From NCBI GenBank assembly GCA_018814405.1, contig JAHIZO010000007.1, positions 310,001 to 374,000 of the forward strand: DNA of 64,000 bases, read 5' to 3'. The stretch comes from Gammaproteobacteria bacterium (GTDB taxonomy: Bacteria > Pseudomonadota > Gammaproteobacteria > Burkholderiales > Gallionellaceae). Made by a program: the position numbers and the translations under genes. Position 1 is the stretch's first letter. Each line of letters opens with the position of its first letter. The notes below the pieces were generated by a model that worked only from the letters and a program-made list of their open reading frames with translations, was not told the DNA's origin and searched no databases. Shown here in pieces: positions 20,749-32,371 of this stretch.

Positions 20749-22559
20749 ACGCGGTGCGCGATCTGCTGAAGTTCGATATCAGCGAAGAGAATCTTCCGAT
20801 TCGGCGCGAGCAGATTCGTGCCCGGATTGCGATGTATCCGACCATGAGTATGTCGGCTTTGCTGCTGCTTCCCTTGCTTGTATGGCTGATGTGGGATGTT
20901 CTGCCTCAATCGGATATTCTGGTTTGGGCCTGCCTGATTCTGGCAGCGCACACCATTGAAGGAATAGAGTGGTTCAAGCGAGGCAACATCACGCAAACGT
21001 TGGAAGCATGCCAGCGCTGGGACAGGAACTTCAGATTCCACACTTCGATAGTGGCAGGCAGTTGGGGCATTGGTTGGTGGTTCCTGTTCATCCCCGGCGA
21101 TTTGGCGTATCAGTCATTGCTGATCTGCGTGGCCATGGGTATGGCAGCCGGTGCAGTGACGATCAATCCGGTCTACCGTCCGTCGCTCTTTATCTATCTT
21201 GGCTTGCTGCTGCTCCCATTGATATTCAGGGTGGCACTGGAAAACGACCGGATCCACTGGATACTCTCCTTGATGCTGCTGATCTATATCGGGTTCCTGC
21301 TGAATTCTGCCATCAAGCTGATGTACACATTCGAACTCTCGTTGACTCAGAAGCATGAGAAGGAATCCTTGCTGCTTGAGCTACGCCAGCGAGAGTCTGA
21401 TCTTGCCGAGGCCCTGGCAGCTGCGGAACAGGCGAATCGTTCCAAATCCAAATTCCTTGCAACGGCCAGTCACGATCTGCGACAGCCTTTGCAGGCCTTG
21501 CGCCTGTTCACGGAGGCGTTGCAAGAGACAGCCAGAGAGAAGGAGCCTGTTCGATTGGCTGGCCAGATCGGCAAATCTGTCGACGCGCTGGTGGACATGT
21601 TCGACGATTTGCTTGATGTATCGCGGCTGGATGCGGGCATCGTCGAACCGCGCTGGCAGCATTTCATGCTGGGGCCGTTACTGGATAGGCTCTATGGTGA
21701 TTTTGCTCCTATAGCCCAAGCCAAAGGGCTGAGCTACGACATGCCCAATAGCGGTGAGCATTGCCAGCCGCAGCTATGTGCGGCCGTGGTCTACAGCGAT
21801 CCCTTCCTGTTGGAGCGCATGCTGCGCAATTTGATCGCTAACGCTATTCGTTACACAGATGCCGGCGGCGTCGTGGTGCACTGTATCTGTACGGGGAGCA
21901 AGGTGGAGATCGAGGTGGTAGATACCGGCATCGGCATCGAGCAGGACGCCTTACCTCACATCTTTGAAGAATATTATCAGGCGGGGAATCCACATCGTGA
22001 CCGGCGTAAAGGTTTGGGTTTGGGCCTTACCATCGTGCATCGCATCGATCTACTGCTGGGCAGCGAACTCAAAGTCAGTTCCGAATCCGGCGTCGGTTCA
22101 GTCTTCTCGTTCAGTATTGTCAAAGGAGACGCCTCTCAACTGGCGCAACCCTTCGCTATTTCCCATGCTGAGTATGATCTGAGCGGCAGGGTGGTCGCCC
22201 TGGTCGAAGACGATCCGGATATCCGCGAATCGACAGTTGAACTGATGCAGCAATGGGGTTGCAAGGTCTTCGCTTCCGAATCGGCAGATGAAGTGATGCG
22301 CGAACTTGATGTGGCGGAACAGCGCCCTGAAGTGCTGGTATGCGATTACCGCCTGCCGCAGGGTATGACGGCCATCGATGTCATACGGCGCATGCGCGAA
22401 CGGTGGGGTGCCGGTCTGCCGGCTGTGGTGCTGACCGGCGACACCGCCAGTGAGACATTGCACGAGATCCATGCCAGCGGTGCCATCCTGTTGCATAAAC
22501 CAATCGCCCCGATACGCTTGCGCGCGATGGTGTATTTCGTGCTGACTGGTAAGCATTAG
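20745..22559 (+). CDS. Hybrid sensor histidine kinase/response regulator
   Basis: N-terminal TM helices; HisKA KSKFLATASHDLRQPLQALRLF; HATPase boxes; C-terminal receiver (VALVEDDPDIRES...VCDYRLPQG). Confidence 0.93.
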   Translation: MNAVRDLLKFDISEENLPIRREQIRARIAMYPTMSMSALLLLPLLVWLMWDVLPQSDILVWACLILAAHTIEGIEWFKRGNITQTLEACQRWDRNFRFHTSIVAGSWGIGWWFLFIPGDLAYQSLLICVAMGMAAGAVTINPVYRPSLFIYLGLLLLPLIFRVALENDRIHWILSLMLLIYIGFLLNSAIKLMYTFELSLTQKHEKESLLLELRQRESDLAEALAAAEQANRSKSKFLATASHDLRQPLQALRLFTEALQETAREKEPVRLAGQIGKSVDALVDMFDDLLDVSRLDAGIVEPRWQHFMLGPLLDRLYGDFAPIAQAKGLSYDMPNSGEHCQPQLCAAVVYSDPFLLERMLRNLIANAIRYTDAGGVVVHCICTGSKVEIEVVDTGIGIEQDALPHIFEEYYQAGNPHRDRRKGLGLGLTIVHRIDLLLGSELKVSSESGVGSVFSFSIVKGDASQLAQPFAISHAEYDLSGRVVALVEDDPDIRESTVELMQQWGCKVFASESADEVMRELDVAEQRPEVLVCDYRLPQGMTAIDVIRRMRERWGAGLPAVVLTGDTASETLHEIHASGAILLHKPIAPIRLRAMVYFVLTGKH

Positions 22560-22618
22560 CGGCTGAACGAGCATGGTCAGAGTGATATGATTGCGCAGAT
22601 GCAAAAGGGGATACGAGA

Positions 22619-23326
22619 ATGAAGATCAAGGTACTGCTGGTGGATGACCACGCGCTGTTCCGCGATGGTATGCGCTATGTGCTGCAGCAATTGGCCGACG
22701 AAGTAGAGATACTGGATACCGGAAATTTCACCGAGGCACTGCAGCTGGTCATGGCCCATCCGGACTTGGATCTGGCATTGCTGGATCTGCACATGCCGGA
22801 TAGCAACGGCGTCTCTTCGCTGCAGCTTTTCCACCAGCGTTTCCCATCTGTGCCGCTGGTCGTGGTGTCCGGCTCGGATCAGCGCGACGATATCGAAGGC
22901 GTAATGAATCTGGGCGCGATGGGTTTCATCTCCAAGATGTCACCCAGCAAATCCATGCTGTCCGCTTTGCGCATGGTGCTGGACGGTGGCGTGTACGTGC
23001 CGCCGCAATTGCTACAACAAGCCGTATCGAAACTGGAGCCGGGGATGGCGCTCAACGACAAGCGCAGTCAGCGTGCCAGCAAATACGGACTCACCCCGCG
23101 CCAGTTGCAGGTGTTGCAATTGATCGGTGCCGGCATGAGCAATAAAGACATCTCGCGCGAACTCAATCTGGCGGAAGGCACGGTCAAGATCCACGTCGCC
23201 GCCATCTACCAGACCCTGCATGTCAATTCCCGCGTCGAAGCAGTGGAGACGGCACGCCGCTTCGGCTTCATTTCGGAAAACGGTGAGGAAGAAGCTACAG
23301 ATTCCAAACCCGCCGGAGCCGCCTGA
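22619..23326 (+). CDS. LuxR/NarL-family response regulator
   Basis: Receiver [54 protein letters not shown]. Confidence 0.93.
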   Translation: MKIKVLLVDDHALFRDGMRYVLQQLADEVEILDTGNFTEALQLVMAHPDLDLALLDLHMPDSNGVSSLQLFHQRFPSVPLVVVSGSDQRDDIEGVMNLGAMGFISKMSPSKSMLSALRMVLDGGVYVPPQLLQQAVSKLEPGMALNDKRSQRASKYGLTPRQLQVLQLIGAGMSNKDISRELNLAEGTVKIHVAAIYQTLHVNSRVEAVETARRFGFISENGEEEATDSKPAGAA

Positions 23327-25599
23327 TGGCTGTAGTCGATAACGCACGTGCGCCGCTACCCGAGCGGATGCTGCATCTGTTGCGTGAATCGCGCTGGCTG
23401 TTGCTGGTGGCACTGGCCGCCTATCTGATCCTGATCCTCGCCGGATACGACCCGAACGATGCTGCCTGGTCTCACGAAGCGAACACCGCCGTCACACAGA
23501 ATCCGGGCGGCGCCTTCGGTGCCTGGCTGGCCGATGTGCTGCTCTTTGTGTTCGGCTTTTCGGCATGGTGGTTCGTCACGCTCATGCTGCAACGTGTCTG
23601 GGCGAGTTATCGCCGCATGCGCGCCGACAGTCTGTTCGATGTACGCACCCTTTGGTTGTCACTGACCGGATTCTTCATACTATTATTCTCCAGCAGCGCG
23701 CTGGAAGCGCTACGCCTCTACACTTGGCAAGTCGCTTTGCCGCAGGACCCGGGCGGCATGCTCGGCGCGGCACTGGGCGGCTGGCTGGCGCAAGTGTTGG
23801 GCTATGTCGGCGCGACTTTGTTCCTGCTGACCCTGATGGCGGTCAGCTTCAGTCTCTATACCGGCTTGTCCTGGTTGCGCTTCATCGACCGTCTCGGCGA
23901 ATGGATAGAAGACGGCTATCTGTGGGCGCGCAACGCCTGGCAAACCTGGCAGGACAAGCGCATCGGCGCACAGGCCACGCAACGTCGTGAAGTGAGTGTG
24001 GAAGAAGAGAAGAAACGCGTCGAAGATCATCAGCCCATCCATATCGAGATGCCGGTGATCGAGGTGCAGAAGTCGAAACGTGTGGATAAAGAGAAGCAAG
24101 TCTCTCTGTTCGCCGATATGTCCGATTCGCCCCTGCCGCCGCTGCATATCTTGGATCAGGCAACCAAGCAGGTGGACATGGTTTCCGCCGAGACGCTGGA
24201 ATTCACCTCGCGTCTCATCGAACGCAAGCTCAACGATTTCAACGTCACCGTTAAAGTGGTCGGCGCCTATCCCGGTCCGGTCATCACGCGCTACGAGATT
24301 GAGCCGGATGTGGGCGTGAAGGGCAGTCAGATCGTCAATCTGGTGCGCGACTTGGCGCGCGCCTTGTCCGTGGTCAGCATCCGCGTGGTGGAGACCATTC
24401 CCGGCAAGACCTGCATGGCGCTGGAACTGCCCAATCCGAAACGGCAGATGGTGCACCTGTCCGAGATTCTCGGTTCGCAGGTGTATGCCGACATGCATTC
24501 GCCGCTCACCATGGCGATGGGCAAGGACATCTCCGGCAAGCCGGTCGTCGCCGATCTGGCCAAGATGCCGCATGTGCTGGTGGCCGGTACCACAGGCTCC
24601 GGCAAGTCGGTGGCGATCAACGCCATGATCCTGTCGCTGCTCTACAAATCCTCTCCGCAGGAAGTGCGCCTCATCCTGATCGACCCGAAGATGCTGGAAT
24701 TGTCGGTGTATGAAGGCATACCGCATCTGCTGGCACCGGTGGTCACCGATATGCGTCAGGCTGCCTCCGCGCTCAATTGGGCTGTGCAGGAGATGGACAA
24801 GCGCTACAAGCTGATGTCGCATTTCGGGGTGCGCAACATTGCCGGCTTCAACCAGAAATTCCGCGATGCCGCCAAGGCGGGCACGCCGCTGGGCAACCCG
24901 TTCAGCCTCACGCCAGAATCGCCGGAGCCGCTGGAAGAGCTGCCATTCATCGTCATCTTCATCGACGAACTGGCTGACCTGATGATGGTGGTGGGCAAGA
25001 AGGTGGAAGAACTCATCGCGCGTCTGGCGCAGAAGGCGCGCGCCGCCGGTATCCACTTGGTACTCGCCACGCAGCGTCCGTCGGTGGACGTCATCACCGG
25101 CCTGATCAAAGCCAACGTACCGACCCGCGTCGCTTTCCAAGTGTCGAGCAAGATCGACTCGCGCACCATCCTCGACCAGCAAGGTGCGGAAGCGCTGCTG
25201 GGACAGGGCGACATGCTCTACCTGCCGCCGGGCAGCGGTTACCCGCAGCGCGTGCACGGCGCGTTCGTGTCCGATCAGGAAGTGCATCGCGTCACCGAAC
25301 ATCTGAAAGCACAAGGCGAACCGAACTACATCGAAGGCATCCTCACTTCGATGGATGAACCCGCCGAAGGCGAATACGATGGCGGTGGCGGTAATGCCGA
25401 AGCGGATGTGTTGTACGATCAGGCGGTAGAGATCGTGCTCAAGACGCGTCGTCCCTCCATCTCGCTAGTGCAGCGTCATCTGCGCATCGGCTACAACCGC
25501 GCCGCACGTCTCATCGAAGCAATGGAACAGGCCGGATTGGTATCGCCGATGCAGGGCAATGGCAACCGTGAAGTGCTGGCACCTGCGCGTCAGGAATGA
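23326..25599 (+). CDS. ftsK: DNA translocase FtsK
   Basis: TM N-terminus, Walker [18 protein letters not shown]-terminal gamma winged helix. Confidence 0.96.
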   Translation: MAVVDNARAPLPERMLHLLRESRWLLLVALAAYLILILAGYDPNDAAWSHEANTAVTQNPGGAFGAWLADVLLFVFGFSAWWFVTLMLQRVWASYRRMRADSLFDVRTLWLSLTGFFILLFSSSALEALRLYTWQVALPQDPGGMLGAALGGWLAQVLGYVGATLFLLTLMAVSFSLYTGLSWLRFIDRLGEWIEDGYLWARNAWQTWQDKRIGAQATQRREVSVEEEKKRVEDHQPIHIEMPVIEVQKSKRVDKEKQVSLFADMSDSPLPPLHILDQATKQVDMVSAETLEFTSRLIERKLNDFNVTVKVVGAYPGPVITRYEIEPDVGVKGSQIVNLVRDLARALSVVSIRVVETIPGKTCMALELPNPKRQMVHLSEILGSQVYADMHSPLTMAMGKDISGKPVVADLAKMPHVLVAGTTGSGKSVAINAMILSLLYKSSPQEVRLILIDPKMLELSVYEGIPHLLAPVVTDMRQAASALNWAVQEMDKRYKLMSHFGVRNIAGFNQKFRDAAKAGTPLGNPFSLTPESPEPLEELPFIVIFIDELADLMMVVGKKVEELIARLAQKARAAGIHLVLATQRPSVDVITGLIKANVPTRVAFQVSSKIDSRTILDQQGAEALLGQGDMLYLPPGSGYPQRVHGAFVSDQEVHRVTEHLKAQGEPNYIEGILTSMDEPAEGEYDGGGGNAEADVLYDQAVEIVLKTRRPSISLVQRHLRIGYNRAARLIEAMEQAGLVSPMQGNGNREVLAPARQE

Positions 25600-26216
25600 T
25601 CATGCTGAGAAAAGTCATATCACTCCTGCTGTGTCTGGCAGCGTTCGAAGCCCATGCTGGTGCTGTCGATCAGCTCAAGGCCTTCATCTCCGGCACGCGT
25701 TCCGCGCAGGCCGAATTCACCCAGACCGTGCTCGACAGCAAGGGCCACAAGATGCAAAGCGCAACCGGCACCATGCAGTTCGTGCGCCCCGGCAAGTTCC
25801 GCTGGGAATACCGCACGCCCTATGAACAACTCATCGTCGGCGACGGCGAGAAGTTCTGGCTGTACGACGCCGATCTGGAACAGGTCACCGTGCGCAAACT
25901 GGATGCCGCGCTGGGCAGCAGCCCTGCTGCTTTACTCTCCGGCAACAACGAGATCGAACGCGGCTTCGTGCTGGAAGAGGCGGGCGAACAGTATGGTTTG
26001 CACTGGCTGACCGCCAAACCACGCAGTAAGGAGTCCACCTTCTCCGCCATCCGCATGGGATTCAATGCGCAGTCCGAACTGGCCGCGATGGAGCTGAACG
26101 ACGCTTTCGGCAACACCACGATCCTGCGTTTCGCGCATCTGCAACGCAATCCGCAGCTCGCACCGTCGCTGTTCCGCTTCGTGCCGCCCAAAGGCGCTGA
26201 CGTTCTGGGCGAGTGA
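25596..26216 (+). CDS. lolA: Outer-membrane lipoprotein carrier protein LolA
   Basis: Signal peptide, [32 protein letters not shown]; ftsK-lolA-rarA synteny. Confidence 0.95.
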   Translation: MIMLRKVISLLLCLAAFEAHAGAVDQLKAFISGTRSAQAEFTQTVLDSKGHKMQSATGTMQFVRPGKFRWEYRTPYEQLIVGDGEKFWLYDADLEQVTVRKLDAALGSSPAALLSGNNEIERGFVLEEAGEQYGLHWLTAKPRSKESTFSAIRMGFNAQSELAAMELNDAFGNTTILRFAHLQRNPQLAPSLFRFVPPKGADVLGE

Positions 26217-27526
26217 TGTCCGACCTGTTCGCGCCCAATCAACCGGCTGCGCCGCTCGCCGAGCGCCTGCGTCCCAAACACATCGACGAGGTCATCGGCC
26301 AGTCGCATCTGCTGGGCGAAGGAAAACCGCTGCGTCTTGCCTTCCAGTCCGGCAAGCTGCATTCCATGATCCTGTGGGGGCCGCCGGGGGTGGGCAAGAC
26401 CACGCTGGCGCGCCTGATGGCATCCGCTTTCGATGCCGAGTTCCTGCCGCTGTCGGCGGTGCTGTCCGGCGTGAAAGACATCCGCGATGCCATCGCGCAG
26501 GCCGAACAGACCTTGCAGCGCAATGGTCGTCACACCATCCTGTTCGTGGACGAGGTGCACCGTTTCAACAAGTCGCAGCAGGATGCCTTCCTGCCCTTCG
26601 TCGAGCAGGGGCTGGTCACCTTCATCGGCGCGACCACCGAGAATCCCTCATTCGAACTGAACAACGCGCTGCTATCGCGCGCGCAGGTGTATGTGCTGCA
26701 ATCGCTGTCCGAAGACGAGATGGGTCAGCTGTTCCTGCGTGCACAGCAGGATGCATTGCAAGGTTTGACATTCGATGCGGCAGCGAAGGAACGTGTGATC
26801 GGCTACGCCGATGGTGATGCGCGCCGCCTGCTAAATGTGTTGGAACAGTTGCAGACCGCCGCCCAGGCAGCGGGTCGCAACAACATCGATGTGGCGTTCC
26901 TCGACGCAACGCTGGCGCAGAAGATGCGCCGCTTCGACAAGGGCGGCGAAGCCTTTTACGACCAGATCTCCGCGCTGCACAAATCGGTGCGAGGTTCCAA
27001 TCCCGATGCTGCCTTGTACTGGCTGGTGCGCATGCTGGACGGCGGTGCCGATCCGCGTTATCTGGCGCGCCGCATCGTGCGCATGGCCTGGGAAGACATC
27101 GGTCTTGCCGATCCGCGCGCCATGCAGATATGCAACGATGCGGCCACCACCTACGAACGCCTCGGCTCTCCGGAAGGCGAACTGGCGCTGGCGCAGGCCG
27201 TGCTGTATCTCGCAGTCGCCGCCAAATCGAACGCCGGATACGTCGCGTATAATGCCGCCCGCGCTTTCGTCAAACAGGATGCATCGCGTGAAGTGCCGCT
27301 GCACCTGCGCAACGCACCGACCAAACTGATGAAGCAACTCGATTACGGCAAGGACTACCGTTACGCACACAGCGAAGCAGGCGGCTATGCAGCGGGCGAG
27401 GATTACTTCCCCGAGGGCATGCCCGAGGTGAGTTTCTACGAACCCGTGGATCGTGGACTGGAAGCAAAGATCGGCGAGAAGCTGGCGCATCTGCGCGAAT
27501 TGGATGCGGCAGCAAAAAATAAATAA
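26213..27526 (+). CDS. rarA: Replication-associated recombination protein RarA (MgsA)
   Basis: LAERLRPKHIDEVIGQSHLLG; Walker A WGPPGVGKTTLA; FVDEVHRFNKSQQDAFLP. Confidence 0.96.
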   Translation: MMSDLFAPNQPAAPLAERLRPKHIDEVIGQSHLLGEGKPLRLAFQSGKLHSMILWGPPGVGKTTLARLMASAFDAEFLPLSAVLSGVKDIRDAIAQAEQTLQRNGRHTILFVDEVHRFNKSQQDAFLPFVEQGLVTFIGATTENPSFELNNALLSRAQVYVLQSLSEDEMGQLFLRAQQDALQGLTFDAAAKERVIGYADGDARRLLNVLEQLQTAAQAAGRNNIDVAFLDATLAQKMRRFDKGGEAFYDQISALHKSVRGSNPDAALYWLVRMLDGGADPRYLARRIVRMAWEDIGLADPRAMQICNDAATTYERLGSPEGELALAQAVLYLAVAAKSNAGYVAYNAARAFVKQDASREVPLHLRNAPTKLMKQLDYGKDYRYAHSEAGGYAAGEDYFPEGMPEVSFYEPVDRGLEAKIGEKLAHLRELDAAAKNK

Positions 27527-27544
27527 TCAGGTGAGGAGGAATCA

Positions 27545-28243
27545 ATGGAAGGCTCGGAATCCAATCGCGGGAATTGGCAGGTGCATTCAGCAGCGGACTA
27601 TACTCATAGCCGAGTAATGGAAATTATTCGCAGTCACCTGCCTGTACTAGAAGGAAAAAAAGTATGTGATCTGCCCTGTGGAGCTGGTGCGCTGTCGGCA
27701 CGCATGGCTGAAGCTGGAATGAAAGTCACGCCTGTTGATTTGGAAAAGACAGAGCCGTTTCAGTATGATCCAACTCTGATCGTGCTTGCTGATGCCAATC
27801 TGAAATTGCCCTTCGAAGACGGTGAATTCGATGCCGTAGTGTCGGTTGAGGGGATTGAGCATTTGGAAAATCCTTCCCATTTCCTGCGTGAATGCGCGCG
27901 CCTGTTGAGTTCAGGCGGTTTGCTGTTTTTATCGACGCCCAATGTGGATAGCTACCATTCCCGCCGGTCCGTGTTTGCTCACGGCTACCATAGGTTTTTC
28001 ATGCCTGTCGATCCTGCGCACAAAATGGCCAGCCACTTATTGCCGGTGGATATGACATTCGTTCGAGGAGCGGCAGAACGAGCGGGTTTGAGTGTGATTG
28101 ATGTTGGAGTGAATCGGCTTTCTGGTAAAAACTGGTGGCGTGAATTGCTGCGCCCTTTGTTCACGAGAAAGCTGCCCAATGAAATGAAAGGGCAAGTGCC
28201 TTTTTACGGTGATGTGATCATCTACGTGTTAAGAAAAGGCTGA
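27545..28243 (+). CDS. Class I SAM-dependent methyltransferase
   Basis: Motif KVCDLPCGAGALSARMAEAGMKVTPVDLE and methyltransferase-11-like region DAVVSVEGIEHLENP. Confidence 0.85.
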   Translation: MEGSESNRGNWQVHSAADYTHSRVMEIIRSHLPVLEGKKVCDLPCGAGALSARMAEAGMKVTPVDLEKTEPFQYDPTLIVLADANLKLPFEDGEFDAVVSVEGIEHLENPSHFLRECARLLSSGGLLFLSTPNVDSYHSRRSVFAHGYHRFFMPVDPAHKMASHLLPVDMTFVRGAAERAGLSVIDVGVNRLSGKNWWRELLRPLFTRKLPNEMKGQVPFYGDVIIYVLRKG

Positions 28244-30324
<2,081 letters not shown>

Positions 30325-30333
30325 ATCCCTTGT

Positions 30334-31698
30334 TTATTTTGCACCAAGCCCGAAAGGCAAGTGCGAAGACTTCGGCAGTTTCCCTTCCGCATCCAATCGC
30401 TTCAGCATGTCGTGATACAGCCGCACGGTCTCAACATGCACGACGGCTTCACCACCGCGCGCACGACCATACTTGGTGTTCTCGTAATACTCGGGGCGCG
30501 ACAGTAGCGGCATCACGCGTCTCACATCGGTCCATACATCGGGATTGAGCCCGTGTTGTCTGGTCAGGATGCGTGCATCTTCCAAATGCCCCATTCCCTG
30601 ATTGTAGGCAGCCAGCGCCATCCATAGGCGATTCTGTTCGCTGATGCGCAGCGGCAGCTGTTCTTTCAGCAGTTGCAGGTAGCGCGAACCGGCCATGATG
30701 TTCTCATGTGCATCCAGTCTGTTCTTCAATCCCATACGGTCGGCGGTCACCTCGGTGAGCATCATCAAGCCGCGCACGTTGGTGAATGAGGTGGCGTTCG
30801 GGTCCCAGCGCGATTCGCGATAGCCCAGCGCGGCGATCAGGCGCCAATCGATGCCGGTGAGGTCGGCGGCGTCCTGGAACCACTGGCGGTAATGCGGCAA
30901 CACGTTGCGTGTGTCGGCGATGAATGCAGACACGTCGATGCGTCCCAGTCTGTCGTTGTGCCCGTAGTGACGATCCAGTGCGAAATTCAGCGCACGGTTC
31001 TTGCGGCTCATGGCGAGGAAGCGGTTCACCTCCTCCAGCAAGTCCTCATCACCCTCGGCGCTGATGGCCCAGCTCATATCCGAATCCAGATTCAGGCTCA
31101 GGCCACTGCTGATCTCGGGATAGAAATTGCGCATGGTGGTGATCTGTTCTTCATTGGCTACCGTGCAGTCGATCTGCTCCTCCGCCAGTGCTTGCAACAA
31201 TTCGATGGGGGAGCTGTCCTTGCGCGATTCCCAATCCAGCGTGTCATATTCCTCGCGTAGTTTGCGCAAAGCGGCTTCTTGTGCCGACTCGCGCGCGACG
31301 ACCAGTTCGCGCGAGGTGAGTTCTTCCAGTTTGCGCGGGCGCTTACCGTTGCACACCACGCGTTCATCCAGCTTGTGGTAGCCGTCGCTGTAGCGTAGCG
31401 AGGGATTGGAATGGGAACGAAAACCGGCGACCAGATGGGCTTTCCCCGCCAGCAAAGTGGCGACGGCATCGTCAGATGTCTGCTTGAGTAATCGCACGCG
31501 CACGTTGAGATGTTTGGCGAACAGGGTGACCAGATCGGCCTCGAACGCCGAATCGGTGACCATGGAGGCGTCAGGCACCACTGCGACCAGCTCCCCAGAC
31601 CGCCAATCAGGCAGCGGCGGTGTCTCGGTTGCCTTGATCACCAGCCATGCGAACAGGCCGATCAGAACGATTACCCGCAGTGGATAGAGGCTACGCAT
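30334..31698 (-). CDS. mltF: Membrane-bound lytic transglycosylase F
   Basis: N-terminal SBP-like domain plus SLT domain (GIDWRLIAALGYRESRWDPNATSFTNVRGLMMLT). Confidence 0.88.
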   Translation of the reverse strand: MRSLYPLRVIVLIGLFAWLVIKATETPPLPDWRSGELVAVVPDASMVTDSAFEADLVTLFAKHLNVRVRLLKQTSDDAVATLLAGKAHLVAGFRSHSNPSLRYSDGYHKLDERVVCNGKRPRKLEELTSRELVVARESAQEAALRKLREEYDTLDWESRKDSSPIELLQALAEEQIDCTVANEEQITTMRNFYPEISSGLSLNLDSDMSWAISAEGDEDLLEEVNRFLAMSRKNRALNFALDRHYGHNDRLGRIDVSAFIADTRNVLPHYRQWFQDAADLTGIDWRLIAALGYRESRWDPNATSFTNVRGLMMLTEVTADRMGLKNRLDAHENIMAGSRYLQLLKEQLPLRISEQNRLWMALAAYNQGMGHLEDARILTRQHGLNPDVWTDVRRVMPLLSRPEYYENTKYGRARGGEAVVHVETVRLYHDMLKRLDAEGKLPKSSHLPFGLGAK

Positions 31699-31819
31699 TA
31701 ACGATTGCGAAGTGCTTCAGGATGGATTGAGTAACATTCTGCCCGAAAAAGGATGTTGCTGGTAAAATGCGCGCCCTTCGGATGGTTGGTGATTTTGATC
31801 AACATTCGAAACGAGTTAC

Positions 31820-31907
31820 GGAGAGGTGGCAGAGTGGTCGAATGTACCTGACTCGAAATCAGGCATACCGCAAGGTATCGAGGGTTCGAATCCCTCCCTC
31901 TCCGCCA
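31820..31907 (+). tRNA. tRNA-Ser (anticodon CGA)
   Basis: GGAGAGG/CCTCTCC acceptor stem, anticodon stem-loop CCTGA-CTCGAAA-TCAGG, long variable arm, GGTTCGAATCC T arm, encoded CCA. Confidence 0.95.
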
Positions 31908-31912
31908 AATGC

Positions 31913-31940
31913 AAAACCGCCCCTTGTGGGCGGTTTTTTT
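31913..31940 (+). terminator. Rho-independent terminator after tRNA-Ser
   Basis: AAAACCGCCC-CTTGT-GGGCGGTTTTTTT. Confidence 0.9.
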
Positions 31941-32022
31941 GTTGAAACCAAGTTCCAATAGAAAATACTATTGACCTTGGGGGTGGCTGAGATTACGGTG
32001 CGGGGAGGAGGATCAAGCAGTC

Positions 32023-32283
32023 ATGACTAATAAGAATCAAAATACTGGCGCGCATACCGAACGCCGCAAACACGCCCATATTCGCGACATCTTCGATGAC
32101 GCCTATAGGCTCGTGTTCCCATTGCTGTCTTCACATGGTGACGGTGTCGGGCTGCCGTCCCACAGCATGCTGCATCAGGCCCTGCATAACGCGTTTCCCG
32201 ATCTGCACAAACAGGATGTGCCTATCCTTATTGCCTCGTTGACGCGAGTATTTCGCGAGCAAAACAAGGCTGATGCACCCTAG
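32023..32283 (+). CDS. Hypothetical small protein (86 aa)
   Basis: ORF with plausible start and proteobacterial codon usage; no family recognised. Confidence 0.5.
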   Translation: MTNKNQNTGAHTERRKHAHIRDIFDDAYRLVFPLLSSHGDGVGLPSHSMLHQALHNAFPDLHKQDVPILIASLTRVFREQNKADAP

Positions 32284-32371
32284 TTACGGGCACTAGCGCC
32301 TGGAGCGGATTTCTTCCGGGTTGCTCCGGGTGCGGTGTTAAAATCGGTGCCTGAATTGACTGTCGCCGATC

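Noticed and set aside
23710-25314. 534-aa antisense ORF in ftsK
   Set aside because: Shadow ORF opposite a well-supported ftsK.
31698-31961. ORFs across tRNA-Ser (31698..31958 - and 31767..31961 +)
   Set aside because: They overlap the tRNA and its terminator; the 'RGRDSNPRY...' style peptide is a common tRNA-derived artefact.
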